The notes under the pieces: model-generated
Databases searched by the model: none
Told to the model about the DNA's origin: nothing
The model's input: the letters and a program-made list of their open reading frames with translations, nothing else
In this document: positions 1-6,913 of the stretch, piece by piece
Layout of the letters: every line of letters begins with the position of its first letter
Numbering within the stretch: the stretch's first letter is position 1
DNA from: Bacillota bacterium
Lineage (GTDB): Bacteria > Bacillota_E > RBS10-35 > JAJYVN01
DNA: 11,840 bases
Assembly: GCA_021846605.1 (NCBI GenBank)
Contig: JAJZWQ010000101.1
Coordinates: 1-11,840, forward strand
Direction of reading: 5' to 3'
Translations under genes and position numbers: made by a program

Positions 1-1066
1 TGCACGGTTTGTGCGTCTCGCGCAGCACGCGCATGATGTAGTTGGAAACCGGATGGGTCATGTGCTGGGTCACCAACACGATCGCCCGCGCCGTCTCCAC
101 CCGGCGCCGCAGGGAAGGGGTCACCCGCTGCCCGTGAACCCACTCGACATGCGCCACACCGTCCATGGCCTGACCGTAGTGCAGCCGGGCGCGAGGGTGG
201 CCCCCGACGATCAGAATGCGCGGCAACGCCCGCTCCACCGGGGTGGCCGCCGCAGGCCCAGCCGCCTCGCCCATCGCTGCCGTCTCCTCCGCCGGCCGCA
301 GGGGCCGCAGGGAGCGACGGACGGCGGGCACAGCCGGCGCTTGGGCGGCCTCGTGGACCCGCACCACGTACGCCACCGGATCCGCCCGCCCGGAGGTCTC
401 CGGCTCGTAGCGCACGCTCACCGGCGCACCGTCGTTGAGCGCCCCCAGGTGGGGATGGGCGGCGACGGCCCGCAGAATCCGGCCGTCCACGGCCACGCGC
501 AGGTGCGGGCCCTCCCGGGACAACACCCCGACGCCCTCCCGCACCCGGCTTGGGCCCACCGGGGCCGTTGCGCCGGTGCGGGTGTAGTAGCAGTTGCCGC
601 GCGGATCGTCCAACGGACGGATGCCCACACGGTCTCCGTGGCGCAGGCCGGCCGCCGCGACCACCACGTGGGGAAGTTCACGGACCTCACCCGTCTCGTC
701 CGTGACCGTACCGCCCGCCGCGGTCTCGCGAAACACCCCCCGCAAGGGCGATCCCCCGTCCACTGCCTGGCTCCAGTGGGGCTGGACCGCCGGACCCGCC
801 TGGGGGTCCTCCTCCTCCCCCTCCGGCGCCTGAGACGGCGCCGCCTGCTCGGCAAGCGTTTCCAGGTAGCCGATGACCGCCGCCAGCATGGCCAGTTCCG
901 CAGGCGGCGCCGACTCGTAGCGGCCGCGCAGCCAGGCGGCCACCGCGAGCAGTTGCTCGGCGACGTTCCCCGTCCCGTCCCCCCCTACAGCCACCGCGGC
1001 GGCCGTCGCCCAAGCCGCACCCCGCAACCGACGCGCCCAGCGGGTCCGGAAGTGTGCACAGGCCAT
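1..1066 (-). CDS. DUF2325 domain protein, C-terminus beyond left edge
   Basis: The frame is open from an ATG at 1066 to the window edge: 355 codons with no stop, so the 3' end is missing. From about residue 284 the protein reads RILIVGGHPRARLHYGQA, then HVEWVHG, then AIVLVTQHMTHPVSNYIM. This matches the DUF2325 pattern of a Rossmann-like strand with GG, a turn, and a VLVT..(S/T)H segment. The family is widespread in Firmicutes and its biochemical role is not firmly known. The first 280 residues are not part of DUF2325. They hold a helical Ala/Leu-rich stretch (about 30-72), an acidic linker with EGEEED (about 80), a small beta-rich region with TVTDETGEVRELP (about 118-210), and a Pro/Ala linker before the domain. 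A purine-rich GGAAAAGGGGG lies directly before the ATG and no alternative start is in frame. The gene follows the methyltransferase after 54 bp on the same strand, so co-transcription is likely. The domain call is good; function is unknown. Confidence 0.8.
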   Translation of the reverse strand, partial: MACAHFRTRWARRLRGAAWATAAAVAVGGDGTGNVAEQLLAVAAWLRGRYESAPPAELAMLAAVIGYLETLAEQAAPSQAPEGEEEDPQAGPAVQPHWSQAVDGGSPLRGVFRETAAGGTVTDETGEVRELPHVVVAAAGLRHGDRVGIRPLDDPRGNCYYTRTGATAPVGPSRVREGVGVLSREGPHLRVAVDGRILRAVAAHPHLGALNDGAPVSVRYEPETSGRADPVAYVVRVHEAAQAPAVPAVRRSLRPLRPAEETAAMGEAAGPAAATPVERALPRILIVGGHPRARLHYGQAMDGVAHVEWVHGQRVTPSLRRRVETARAIVLVTQHMTHPVSNYIMRVLRETHKPC

Positions 1067-1120
1067 CCCCCTTTTCCACCGGACGCACCTTCCCGGCCGG
1101 CGCCTGCAGCTCCGGAGGCC

Positions 1121-2308
1121 TCAGGCGGGCCGCGGGGTCCAGGCGATGTCGAAGCGGTAGGCCAGGCCGCTGCCGTCGTCGCTGCTGGGCGCCCCGATCG
1201 CCCGCGGCACGGCGGTCACACCCACGCCGGCGGCTCCCGGAGCGCGGCGCCAGGCGTCGAACGTCTCGGCAAGCAAACCGGCGAGCCGCGGCGCACCCCG
1301 CAAACCGAAGCCCACGGAGTCCGCCCCTGCCGCCAGACGCCCAATCAGGGCCACCGTGCCCCCGTGGACCGGATCCCACGCGACCACGCCCCTGGCGTTC
1401 GATTCTCCGGGCCGGTCGCGCTCGACCACCGCCACCCGCCAACGGCCGTGGGCGCCGGCGACAACCAGCGGGAGGCACCAGGCGTCCTCGGCCCGCACCG
1501 CCCCCGCCAGCGGCCGTGGCGGCGTTGGGTCGTTCAGCAGCGCCTCCAGGCGTTCCGCGTCAAAGTCCGCCGCATGCTGGGCCTGCAACTGCCAGCCGCC
1601 GGACAGCGCCCGCCGGACCGGCGGGCAGGCAAACGGGCCGCGCATGGGCACGAAGCGGACCGGATCCAGCGCGATGGCATCCAAAACCTCCGACGCGGCC
1701 CGCCGCCGGAAGGTCACAAGGCAATCGGCGCCCGCCAACACCAGAGGCACCACCAACCGACCCTCGGGGCGCAGTTGACGCACCCAACTGAGCGAGATAT
1801 CGGTCGTGGCGGCCGCCAGAACCATACGCTCGTAGGGCGCCCCCTCGGCATACCCGAAGGTACCGTCGGCCCAGACCACCCGCACCCCCGCCTGGCCGAC
1901 ACGCAGCAGGTTCTCCCTGGCGGCGGCGCAGGCCCCGGCGACCACGTCCATGCAGACCACGCATTCCGGACCCGCGAGCACGGCGTAGACCGAGGCGGCA
2001 AAGCCCGTACCCCCGCCTATCTCCAGCAACCGCATCCCGGGCCGCAACGCCAGGCGTTCGGCGACCAGGGCGACCACGGCCGGCTGCTCGGCCACGCTGA
2101 GGATTTCCTGTTCGTGCATCAGGGTGGGCACGGACTGATCCTGATACGCCAAATCCACCGCACTATCGGGCAGGAAGTAATGGCGGGGCACCGTGCGAAA
2201 GGCCTCGATCACCTCAGGCGAACGCAGGCCGCGCTGCCCGACCAGGTGCCGAACCAACTGCTCCTGGGCCTGGCGCCAGTCGCGCGCGCCGCCCACACCC
2301 ATGTCCAT
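1121..2308 (-). CDS. Protein-L-isoaspartate O-methyltransferase-like, with C-terminal extension
   Basis: 395 aa. Residues about 10-210 form a SAM-dependent PIMT fold: the TVPRHYFLP motif near the N-terminus, motif I LLEIGGGTGFAA, the acidic strand end VVCMDVV, WADGTFGYAEGAPYERMV, and RPEGRLVVPLVL. Classical PIMTs are about 210 aa and methylate isoaspartyl residues from SAM to start repair. Here some 185 further residues follow, containing FVPMRG, a middle domain, and an end resembling (AW..) plus FDIAW. That layout recalls the long PIMTs that modify RiPP peptides, but a free-standing long PIMT is equally possible. The usual S-Q-P-Y after the substrate loop is altered to ILSVAEQPAV. I chose ATG 2308 because GGGGGCGGGGG precedes it and the PIMT fold begins soon after; a second ATG at 2302 is possible. 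The reading frame stays open to 2488, but that part has no PIMT similarity. The family is secure; the substrate is not. Confidence 0.85.
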   Translation of the reverse strand: MDMGVGGARDWRQAQEQLVRHLVGQRGLRSPEVIEAFRTVPRHYFLPDSAVDLAYQDQSVPTLMHEQEILSVAEQPAVVALVAERLALRPGMRLLEIGGGTGFAASVYAVLAGPECVVCMDVVAGACAAARENLLRVGQAGVRVVWADGTFGYAEGAPYERMVLAAATTDISLSWVRQLRPEGRLVVPLVLAGADCLVTFRRRAASEVLDAIALDPVRFVPMRGPFACPPVRRALSGGWQLQAQHAADFDAERLEALLNDPTPPRPLAGAVRAEDAWCLPLVVAGAHGRWRVAVVERDRPGESNARGVVAWDPVHGGTVALIGRLAAGADSVGFGLRGAPRLAGLLAETFDAWRRAPGAAGVGVTAVPRAIGAPSSDDGSGLAYRFDIAWTPRPA

Positions 2309-2486
2309 CCCCCGCCCCCTGCGGCTGCTGGCGGCCTCTGGTACCGAGCGTCGTAAGCACCATGTCGGGCCGACCTTCTCCGGGGCACGACACCGCTTCG
2401 CCCGCCGAGGCGCCATTCCCTGGCGGCATCCCCACACCCGTGTGCGGAAGCCAGGAGGCGGGTCACGTCGCGCCGTATACGATCGC

Positions 2487-2771
2487 ATGACCCGGTGCGG
2501 AGGGGGCGAAACCGCGTTGCACGCGCAGTCGCGCCTTCGGGTGGCGCGCCGCCGCCGCGAGCGGATCGAACAACGGTTGCGCCCCCTGTTGCTGGAGCGG
2601 GCGACGGCGCAGGCGCTTTTTCAAGCAACCAGCGGCGTGGTCGGCGACCAACCCGCGGACACCGAGCGGCTCGCCCAACTCGACGCCGCCATTTCGCGGC
2701 TGAACGACGTGGAAAGGGCCCTGCGGCAAGAGGCCGAACGGTTGCGCGCCTGGGTGCGACCGGCGGGCTGA
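2487..2771 (+). CDS. Small charged helical (coiled-coil) protein, unknown function
   Basis: 94 aa from ATG 2487. After a short Gly-rich start the protein is almost all helix-forming and highly charged (RRRRERIEQRLRPLLLER, then TERLAQLDAAISRLNDVE and RALRQEAERLRAWV), with a short Gly/Pro turn between. This suggests an antiparallel helical hairpin or coiled coil in the cytoplasm. I recognise no family. It is divergent from the methyltransferase with 178 bp between starts. The start is uncertain. A strong AGGAGG sits at 2453-2458 but no ATG, GTG or TTG follows at normal spacing; the ATG is 28 nt away. A TATACG box at 2476-2481 lies only 5 nt before the ATG, so a leaderless message is one reading. 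A GTG near 2541 is another possible start. The heptad-like leucines and clean helical character argue for a real gene rather than a GC-rich chance frame. Confidence 0.55.
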   Translation: MTRCGGGETALHAQSRLRVARRRRERIEQRLRPLLLERATAQALFQATSGVVGDQPADTERLAQLDAAISRLNDVERALRQEAERLRAWVRPAG

Positions 2772-3010
2772 GTCGGAAAGCTCCAGACAGGCTCCGACAA
2801 CGAAGGTGAGACGCGGGCCGCCATCCCCCGTTTGCGGCGGTCGGGTCAGGCGCTGGCGGCAGGTCCGGCTGCGCACCCGCTGGTATGTGCAGCTGCAGCG
2901 GCCGAACCCGTTTGCGCACCGGGTTGCCGGCGGGCCCAGCACCAACGCCCTCAGCCAACCGTGCGCGCCTGAAGGGTGACGGCGCGAACCGCCCGCCGCC
3001 GCGCGATCCC

Positions 3011-4156
3011 CTACGGACGGAGCACGCAGAACTGTATCTGGTAGAGCCGGAAGATCGATCTCAGAAAGTCGGCGCCCGTAGCGTACAGCGACCGCTCGTA
3101 TTCCGTCACGGCAAACGTCGGCGTCTCCGTCCCGTAGCGGACGAACTCAGGTGGATCGACCGGCTCGACCTCCGTGCACCCCGGGATCACTTCGGCCTGC
3201 GCCAGGTTCGGCCGGCTCGGCGCCGGCGTGATGGAGATGCTCGTGCGCTGCACCTGCGACCGCGCAGCTTCCGATGTGAACACAGGTCGCTCCGGTGGAC
3301 CGCAGAGCACATCGACGAATGGCTCACCGTCGGCCAGCCCCCACAGCGGCGGAAAGCGGCCGCAGGAGACCGGAGTGAGGGCCTGCGGCACGACCCCCGC
3401 TTTGGCATAGGTCACAAGCGCGCCGGTCGCCGGATCCAGACGGCCGACCTGTTTTTGGTCCACGAACCAGACCGCACCGTCGGCGACGACGAAGAGCCGG
3501 AGCGGGTTGCCGCCGTCCGGCAACGGATACTCGACCAGATCGCCGGTATTCGGATTGAGCCGGGCGATGCGGTTGGTCGAAAACTCGCAGAAGAAGAACT
3601 CGCCGTCGGGGCCGAAGCGGCCGTCGAACGGGGCGGACTCCGTTGGCAGGGTGTATCTGGTCAGGGTGTCGGTCGTCGGGTCGAGGCGCAGGATGGATCC
3701 CGGCCCCGTGCCGCTCTCCATGGAGATGAAGACGGCGTTATCGGGGGCCACCCGGATCCCGCGCAGGGTGGACGTCGTGGGATTCACCGGCAGGGTCCAG
3801 GTCCACTGCCCCCGAGCCACCGGGTCGACGCGGTGCACGACGGGCAACGCCGAGGACACCCACACCGCACCGTCATCTTGGTCGAGGTAGTTGGCGCCGA
3901 TTCCCGTAGCGAAACCCAGGCGGGTATCCACATCCCACGTCCGGATGATGTTGTCCTCCGGATCCAGGTTGCCCAAAATACCGTGGTCGTTGACCATCGA
4001 GGTCGTCGCGGCCGTAAACCACACGCTGTTCAGCGGAGCCACCGATGTGGTCAGCCGGTTGCCCTGGATGGCCAGCCCCGCGGAGAGCGACAGCGTGTTC
4101 AGATCCCAGGCCTTCACGCGCGCGTCGCCGAACTTCGGGCAAGGGCGCTTGTGCAC
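3011..4156 (-). CDS. Vgb/NHL-type beta-propeller protein (streptogramin-lyase-like)
   Basis: 381 aa from GTG 4156. At least five blade-like repeats recur about every 40-50 residues, each with a strand such as SVWFTAATT, AVWVSSA, AVFISMES, EFFFCEFS or AVWFVDQ, followed by (I/V)(G/L)RLDP..(T/D).T and a closing YPLP-type strand. This is the pattern of virginiamycin B lyase (Vgb) and related SMP-30/NHL propellers. I cannot place the Vgb catalytic His/Glu pair in the expected WFTE-like strand (here WFVDQ), so a true antibiotic lyase is unlikely. The last 80 residues (about from ISITPAPSRPNLAQAE) are not blade-like and end in RLYQIQFCVLRP. No signal peptide or membrane helix is visible, so a cytoplasmic location is inferred. 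The start is fixed by AGGAGG, 8 nt upstream of the GTG; the in-frame TTG at 4177 lies ahead of that RBS. The gene stands alone, with a 630-bp gap upstream. Confidence 0.8.
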   Translation of the reverse strand: MHKRPCPKFGDARVKAWDLNTLSLSAGLAIQGNRLTTSVAPLNSVWFTAATTSMVNDHGILGNLDPEDNIIRTWDVDTRLGFATGIGANYLDQDDGAVWVSSALPVVHRVDPVARGQWTWTLPVNPTTSTLRGIRVAPDNAVFISMESGTGPGSILRLDPTTDTLTRYTLPTESAPFDGRFGPDGEFFFCEFSTNRIARLNPNTGDLVEYPLPDGGNPLRLFVVADGAVWFVDQKQVGRLDPATGALVTYAKAGVVPQALTPVSCGRFPPLWGLADGEPFVDVLCGPPERPVFTSEAARSQVQRTSISITPAPSRPNLAQAEVIPGCTEVEPVDPPEFVRYGTETPTFAVTEYERSLYATGADFLRSIFRLYQIQFCVLRP

Positions 4157-4634
4157 CGTGGTCGCCTCCTGACGCAAGACATGCTATGCGGCCATCTGCG
4201 GGAGTGCCGCCGCGCCTTCTCGCCCGGGCCGACGGGAGCCGCCCGCGTCGGGTGCGCGGCGGCCAAGCGCAGGTGATCTATCGCAGTGCATGGCGGCGCG
4301 GTGACCGGGTGAAGCCGCCGCCACACAGACGCACGGTATCCGCTGGAACGGCGCGGGCGGAACCGGCCGGGCCCGCAGGCGGACGGGTGGGAGTGGATGG
4401 CACCGCAACACTCGACGCAGGCGGGGCCGCACCGACAAAGCGGCACGCCCCCGCCAACCGGCGCCTGTGCGAGTCGTGTTGTGCCGTACCGGGCAGTATC
4501 GTCGAATAGTGGAACAGTGAACATGCAGTCTGCGAGTTGTGGCCTGGCCACGTGTCGACGCAGGCATCGAGGTCCAGGGGAAGGGTCCGGACCCAGACCA
4601 AGTGCTGGGCGAAGGCCCTGCATCTCTCGCAGAC

Positions 4635-4664
4635 AGTATAGCACAACCACGCCAGAAATGTCAG
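4635..4664 (-). promoter_or_regulatory. Sigma-A-like promoter pointing left
   Basis: On the minus strand, CTGACA (plus 4659-4664; 5 of 6 to TTGACA) and TATACT (plus 4635-4640; 5 of 6 to TATAAT) are separated by 18 nt. Transcription would start near 4628 and run towards the propeller gene, whose start codon is about 470 nt away. It is one of the best promoter matches in the window by eye. Confidence 0.5.
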
Positions 4665-4733
4665 TCTATTCCTTCACGCCTGGCTGCCGTAAGATGGGGC
4701 GCATCCGCAGCCCGCCCGAAAACACTGACAAGC

Positions 4734-4762
4734 TTGCAGTTACAGGGGTGATCCCCTATCGG
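4734..4762 (+). promoter_or_regulatory. Weak candidate promoter with palindromic operator for the ABC gene
   Basis: TTGCAG (4734-4739) and TATCGG (4757-4762) are 17 nt apart, 25 nt before the GTG of the ABC gene. Each box matches only about half of the consensus. The perfect inverted repeat AGGGG-TGAT-CCCCT (4744-4757) occupies the spacer, a typical place for a repressor operator. The promoter is a weak call. The palindrome is directly visible. Confidence 0.3.
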
Positions 4763-4787
4763 CAAGACGAGGGTCACACGGCCCAAC

Positions 4788-6458
4788 GTGCAGCGGTACG
4801 TAGCCTTGGGCCAGGCGCTGCTGGCGCCCGAAGCGGGCACATATGCCCTGATGCTCTTGCTTACGGCGATCCAGGTGCTCCTCGGACTGCTTCTGCCCCT
4901 TTACATGCGTGCCGTGATCGATCTGGTCATCATACCGCGCTCCCTGCGGCCGCTGATCCCGCTACTGATCTTCGCCCTGGCCACGACCCTGGTCACCATG
5001 GTGGCGCGAGAAGCGGCCAGCCGACTCAGTCTGCACATGCACCTCCGGATGCGTGGCCGCCTGCTGCTGCACTTTTTCAACCGGATACCGGACGCCGCGC
5101 TCAGCGCGGGGGACGTGGGAGTCACCTTCTCGACGGACATCACGAAGGTCCTGGGCGTCGTCTACGTGCCAGAGAACATTCTGGAAGGCCTCGTCCGGCT
5201 GGGGTTCGTCGCCGTCATCACCTGGCGCGCCGACCCATACCTGCTCCTCGTCGCAGCAGTCCTCTTCGGGCTGCAAAACGTGCTTCAAAACCGCATCGTG
5301 CTCAACCGCGTTCGGCTGCGCCGGGCACACATCCGGTCCAACGCGTCGTACCTGCAGCTGCTTGAGGAGGTAGCCGGTGATCGTGACGCGTACCGCAACG
5401 GCGTCCTTCGGCGCAACACCTCGGCTCTGGCCGGACGGCGCCTGCAGTTCTATTCGCGGCTCAATGACATGGACTGGCGCGCCAAGGTGGCCAACGCAGC
5501 GATCGGCAACACCTCGTCCGCCCTTACCCAGCAGGCCCTGACGGCTTTTCTGGCGCTTGCTGCGATCCAGGGGCGAATCGGGGTGGGAACCTTCATAGCA
5601 CTCCTGGCCTATTTCTCAACGCTCAACGTCCCGCTCGCTGAGTTGCGAGGCGCCGTGCTCCAAGTGATCGCCGCCAGCGCCGACTTCGAGCGCCTTCTGC
5701 GCTGGGCGAGGGCGTCCGAACTGCCACACACCATTCGCGTTCCCGGACGCAGCGCCGGAGGTGGGGAGTGGGCCCCACCGTACACCGTCCACATGCGCAA
5801 CGTAGCCCTGTACCATGAATCGGGTGTGCGGGGTCCTGTCCTGCGGGCGGACGACTTGATCTTCGGGCCCGGTGGCACCCACGAGATCGTAGGGCCGAAC
5901 GGGTGTGGAAAGACGTCTCTCGCCAGCCTGTTGGCCGGCGCCGACAGAAGCCGGTTCCATGGCGATTTGGTGATCCGGGACGGGCGGGGTGCCGTCTGCG
6001 ACCCCAGCCGTTTGGTGGCCAAGGTCGGCGCCCAGACCACCGTAACCAGTGGGTCACTGCTGTCTAACGTCATGCGCGGGGCCCGCGACGCGGCCAGCGC
6101 GCGGACGTTGATGCGCGACGCCTTTTCCGGTGAACCGTGGGGAGACCGCCTCCGGGACGGTGAGATGACGAGGATGGGGCCGGAGCGCGGCCTGTCTCGG
6201 GGCGAGGAGCTGTATGTCTGCGCGATCCGGGCGTTGGCCGCGCGGCCCGGAATACTGATTCTCGACGACGTCTTGGGGAATATCGACGCCGGCCTACGCG
6301 ACCGACTCCTCAGTCTTGTGGAGGACCTCGGCTGCATGCTGCTGATCTTCGGGCCGGAGCGAATGGACCTTCAGGGCCATGTCGCAACGGGATACCGCAT
6401 TCGCCGCTTGAAAGGGAGCGTACCGACATACATTCTGGACGGCACCGGTTCCGCGTGA
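4788..6458 (+). CDS. ABC exporter half-transporter (TMD-NBD fusion) with degenerate ATPase motifs
   Basis: 556 aa, an ABC-B-type exporter half. The N-terminal 290 residues hold hydrophobic helices (for example about 19-40, 55-75, 135-170 and 250-285). The NBD follows: Walker A GPNGCGKT (369-376, Lys375), Q-loop Gln416, signature LSRGEE (469-474; consensus LSGGQ), Walker B ILILDD (489-494), and D-loop LGNID. Asp494 replaces the catalytic Glu. The H-loop reads IFGPER where VIAHR is expected, so the switch His is missing. Heterodimeric exporters carry such a degenerate site in one half, so this protein probably pairs with another half; no intact partner is in the window. Substrate unknown. The start is GTG 4788, the only start codon after an in-frame TGA at 4749. 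GAGGGT at 4769-4774 is a rather distant RBS (13 nt). The stop overlaps the start of the next ORF (GTGA), implying translational coupling. Confidence 0.85.
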   Translation: MQRYVALGQALLAPEAGTYALMLLLTAIQVLLGLLLPLYMRAVIDLVIIPRSLRPLIPLLIFALATTLVTMVAREAASRLSLHMHLRMRGRLLLHFFNRIPDAALSAGDVGVTFSTDITKVLGVVYVPENILEGLVRLGFVAVITWRADPYLLLVAAVLFGLQNVLQNRIVLNRVRLRRAHIRSNASYLQLLEEVAGDRDAYRNGVLRRNTSALAGRRLQFYSRLNDMDWRAKVANAAIGNTSSALTQQALTAFLALAAIQGRIGVGTFIALLAYFSTLNVPLAELRGAVLQVIAASADFERLLRWARASELPHTIRVPGRSAGGGEWAPPYTVHMRNVALYHESGVRGPVLRADDLIFGPGGTHEIVGPNGCGKTSLASLLAGADRSRFHGDLVIRDGRGAVCDPSRLVAKVGAQTTVTSGSLLSNVMRGARDAASARTLMRDAFSGEPWGDRLRDGEMTRMGPERGLSRGEELYVCAIRALAARPGILILDDVLGNIDAGLRDRLLSLVEDLGCMLLIFGPERMDLQGHVATGYRIRRLKGSVPTYILDGTGSA

Positions 6459-6628
6459 TCCGCGCCGGGTGGGGCCCGCCCGACGACCGCCGGGTATTAT
6501 GGACAGCCGTCCTCGCCGTCCTGGTGAGTCTCGCGTTCGTACTGTCTCTGTGGCTGGTGCGGATCGACGGTACCATCAGCCTGGCCCATGCACTGTTCGC
6601 CGAGAATACTGCGGCGCATCAGAGGTAA
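6455..6628 (+). CDS. Coupled 57-aa single-span membrane ORF, possibly a truncated transporter partner
   Basis: The GTG at 6455 overlaps the TGA of the ABC gene (GTGA), a classic coupling arrangement. The product has a short polar N-terminus (GPPDDRR), one strong membrane helix (LWTAVLAVLVSLAFVLSLWL), then RIDGTISLAHALFAENTA and a TAA at 6626. It resembles the first helix and following loop of an ABC exporter subunit, and a second half-transporter is what the degenerate upstream gene would need. The last codons run into the decayed tnpA remnant, so the ORF may be the 5' stump of a longer gene cut by an insertion. Alternatively it is a genuine small membrane accessory peptide. Existence as an ORF is certain; function is not. 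Confidence 0.55.
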   Translation: MIRAGWGPPDDRRVLWTAVLAVLVSLAFVLSLWLVRIDGTISLAHALFAENTAAHQR

Positions 6629-6881
6629 CACGAGCGCACCGTTGACCAGCCGCCCTCGCCCCCTGACGGATCGCCGTGCGCCTCGTGAGCGAACTCCGAC
6701 CTGGCATGACCTCCGTCTCGATCTCGGCCGCACCCCGTTCCGCAACCACAGAGGGGAGACTGCCCTTTGGTCACGCGTCGACGCCGTCGATGAGCACCTT
6801 GCGGCGCCACTTGGGAGACCACACCACGTGGTACTCGCAGGAGGACACCCCGTCGTGGTTCAACCGTAGCGCCTTCCTCAT
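6612..6881 (-). pseudogene. tnpA: Decayed IS200/IS605-family tnpA (Y1 transposase) remnant
   Basis: From ATG 6881 the minus strand reads MRKALRLNHDGVSSCEYHVV, then WSPKWRRKVLIDGVDA, the start of IS200/IS605 TnpA (compare YHxVW.PKYRRKVL). A TGA follows at 6771-6773, most simply a CGA (Arg) to TGA change in the usual GVDARLKE. The same frame then continues with VVAERGAAEIETEVMP (about 6702-6749), matching the strand before the catalytic HUH motif. After this the expected DHVHLL is unreadable and the matches jump frames: a DP, then RLV at 6644-6652, then RSCYL at 6622-6636 (compare HRLVK..KGRSSRYL). It is thus a nonsense- and frameshift-ridden copy lacking the HUH histidines and the C-terminal Tyr helix; no activity is expected. 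It lies between the transglutaminase-like gene and the end of the small membrane ORF. The exact element ends cannot be set by eye. Confidence 0.75.
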
Positions 6882-6913
6882 GTTCGTCTCCGAGCCACTA
6901 TGGATGCCCCTCT

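Larger units (their letters stand above)
4157..4787. other. Gene-poor intergenic region between divergent propeller and ABC genes
   Basis: 631 bp between divergent starts. All frames that stay open here read as Pro/Arg/Cys-rich chance translations and I accept none as a gene. The part from about 4480 to 4760 is visibly richer in A and T than its surroundings. It contains a left-pointing sigma-A-like promoter (4635-4664), a weaker right-pointing candidate with a palindrome in its spacer (4734-4762), a 12-bp palindrome GGGTCCGGACCC (4583-4594), and an inverted repeat GTGGCC-T-GGCCAC (4539-4551). If the left-pointing promoter is real, the propeller mRNA would have a leader of about 470 nt, or a separate small RNA would start here. 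I could not match the leader to any known riboswitch or structured RNA. Confidence 0.5.

Noticed and set aside
11..2356. A 781-codon plus-strand open frame covering the left end
   Set aside because: It is the antisense shadow of the PIMT and DUF2325 genes: Arg/Pro/His-rich, no domain, while the minus strand shows clear motifs in both genes.
2806..2979. A 57-codon plus-strand ORF from GTG 2806 between the helical protein and the propeller
   Set aside because: It has no RBS, no helix or motif, and an Arg/Pro-rich composition; chance openness is expected at this GC content.
4114..4650. A Cys-containing minus-strand frame beginning just after the CTGACA/TATACT promoter
   Set aside because: The promoter position is tempting, but the translation is low-complexity, has no RBS at its ATG, and runs into the propeller gene in another frame.
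6771..6773. The TGA inside tnpA read as a selenocysteine codon, given selC in the window
   Set aside because: The position is an Arg in the family, there is no recognisable SECIS hairpin, and later frameshifts show plain decay.
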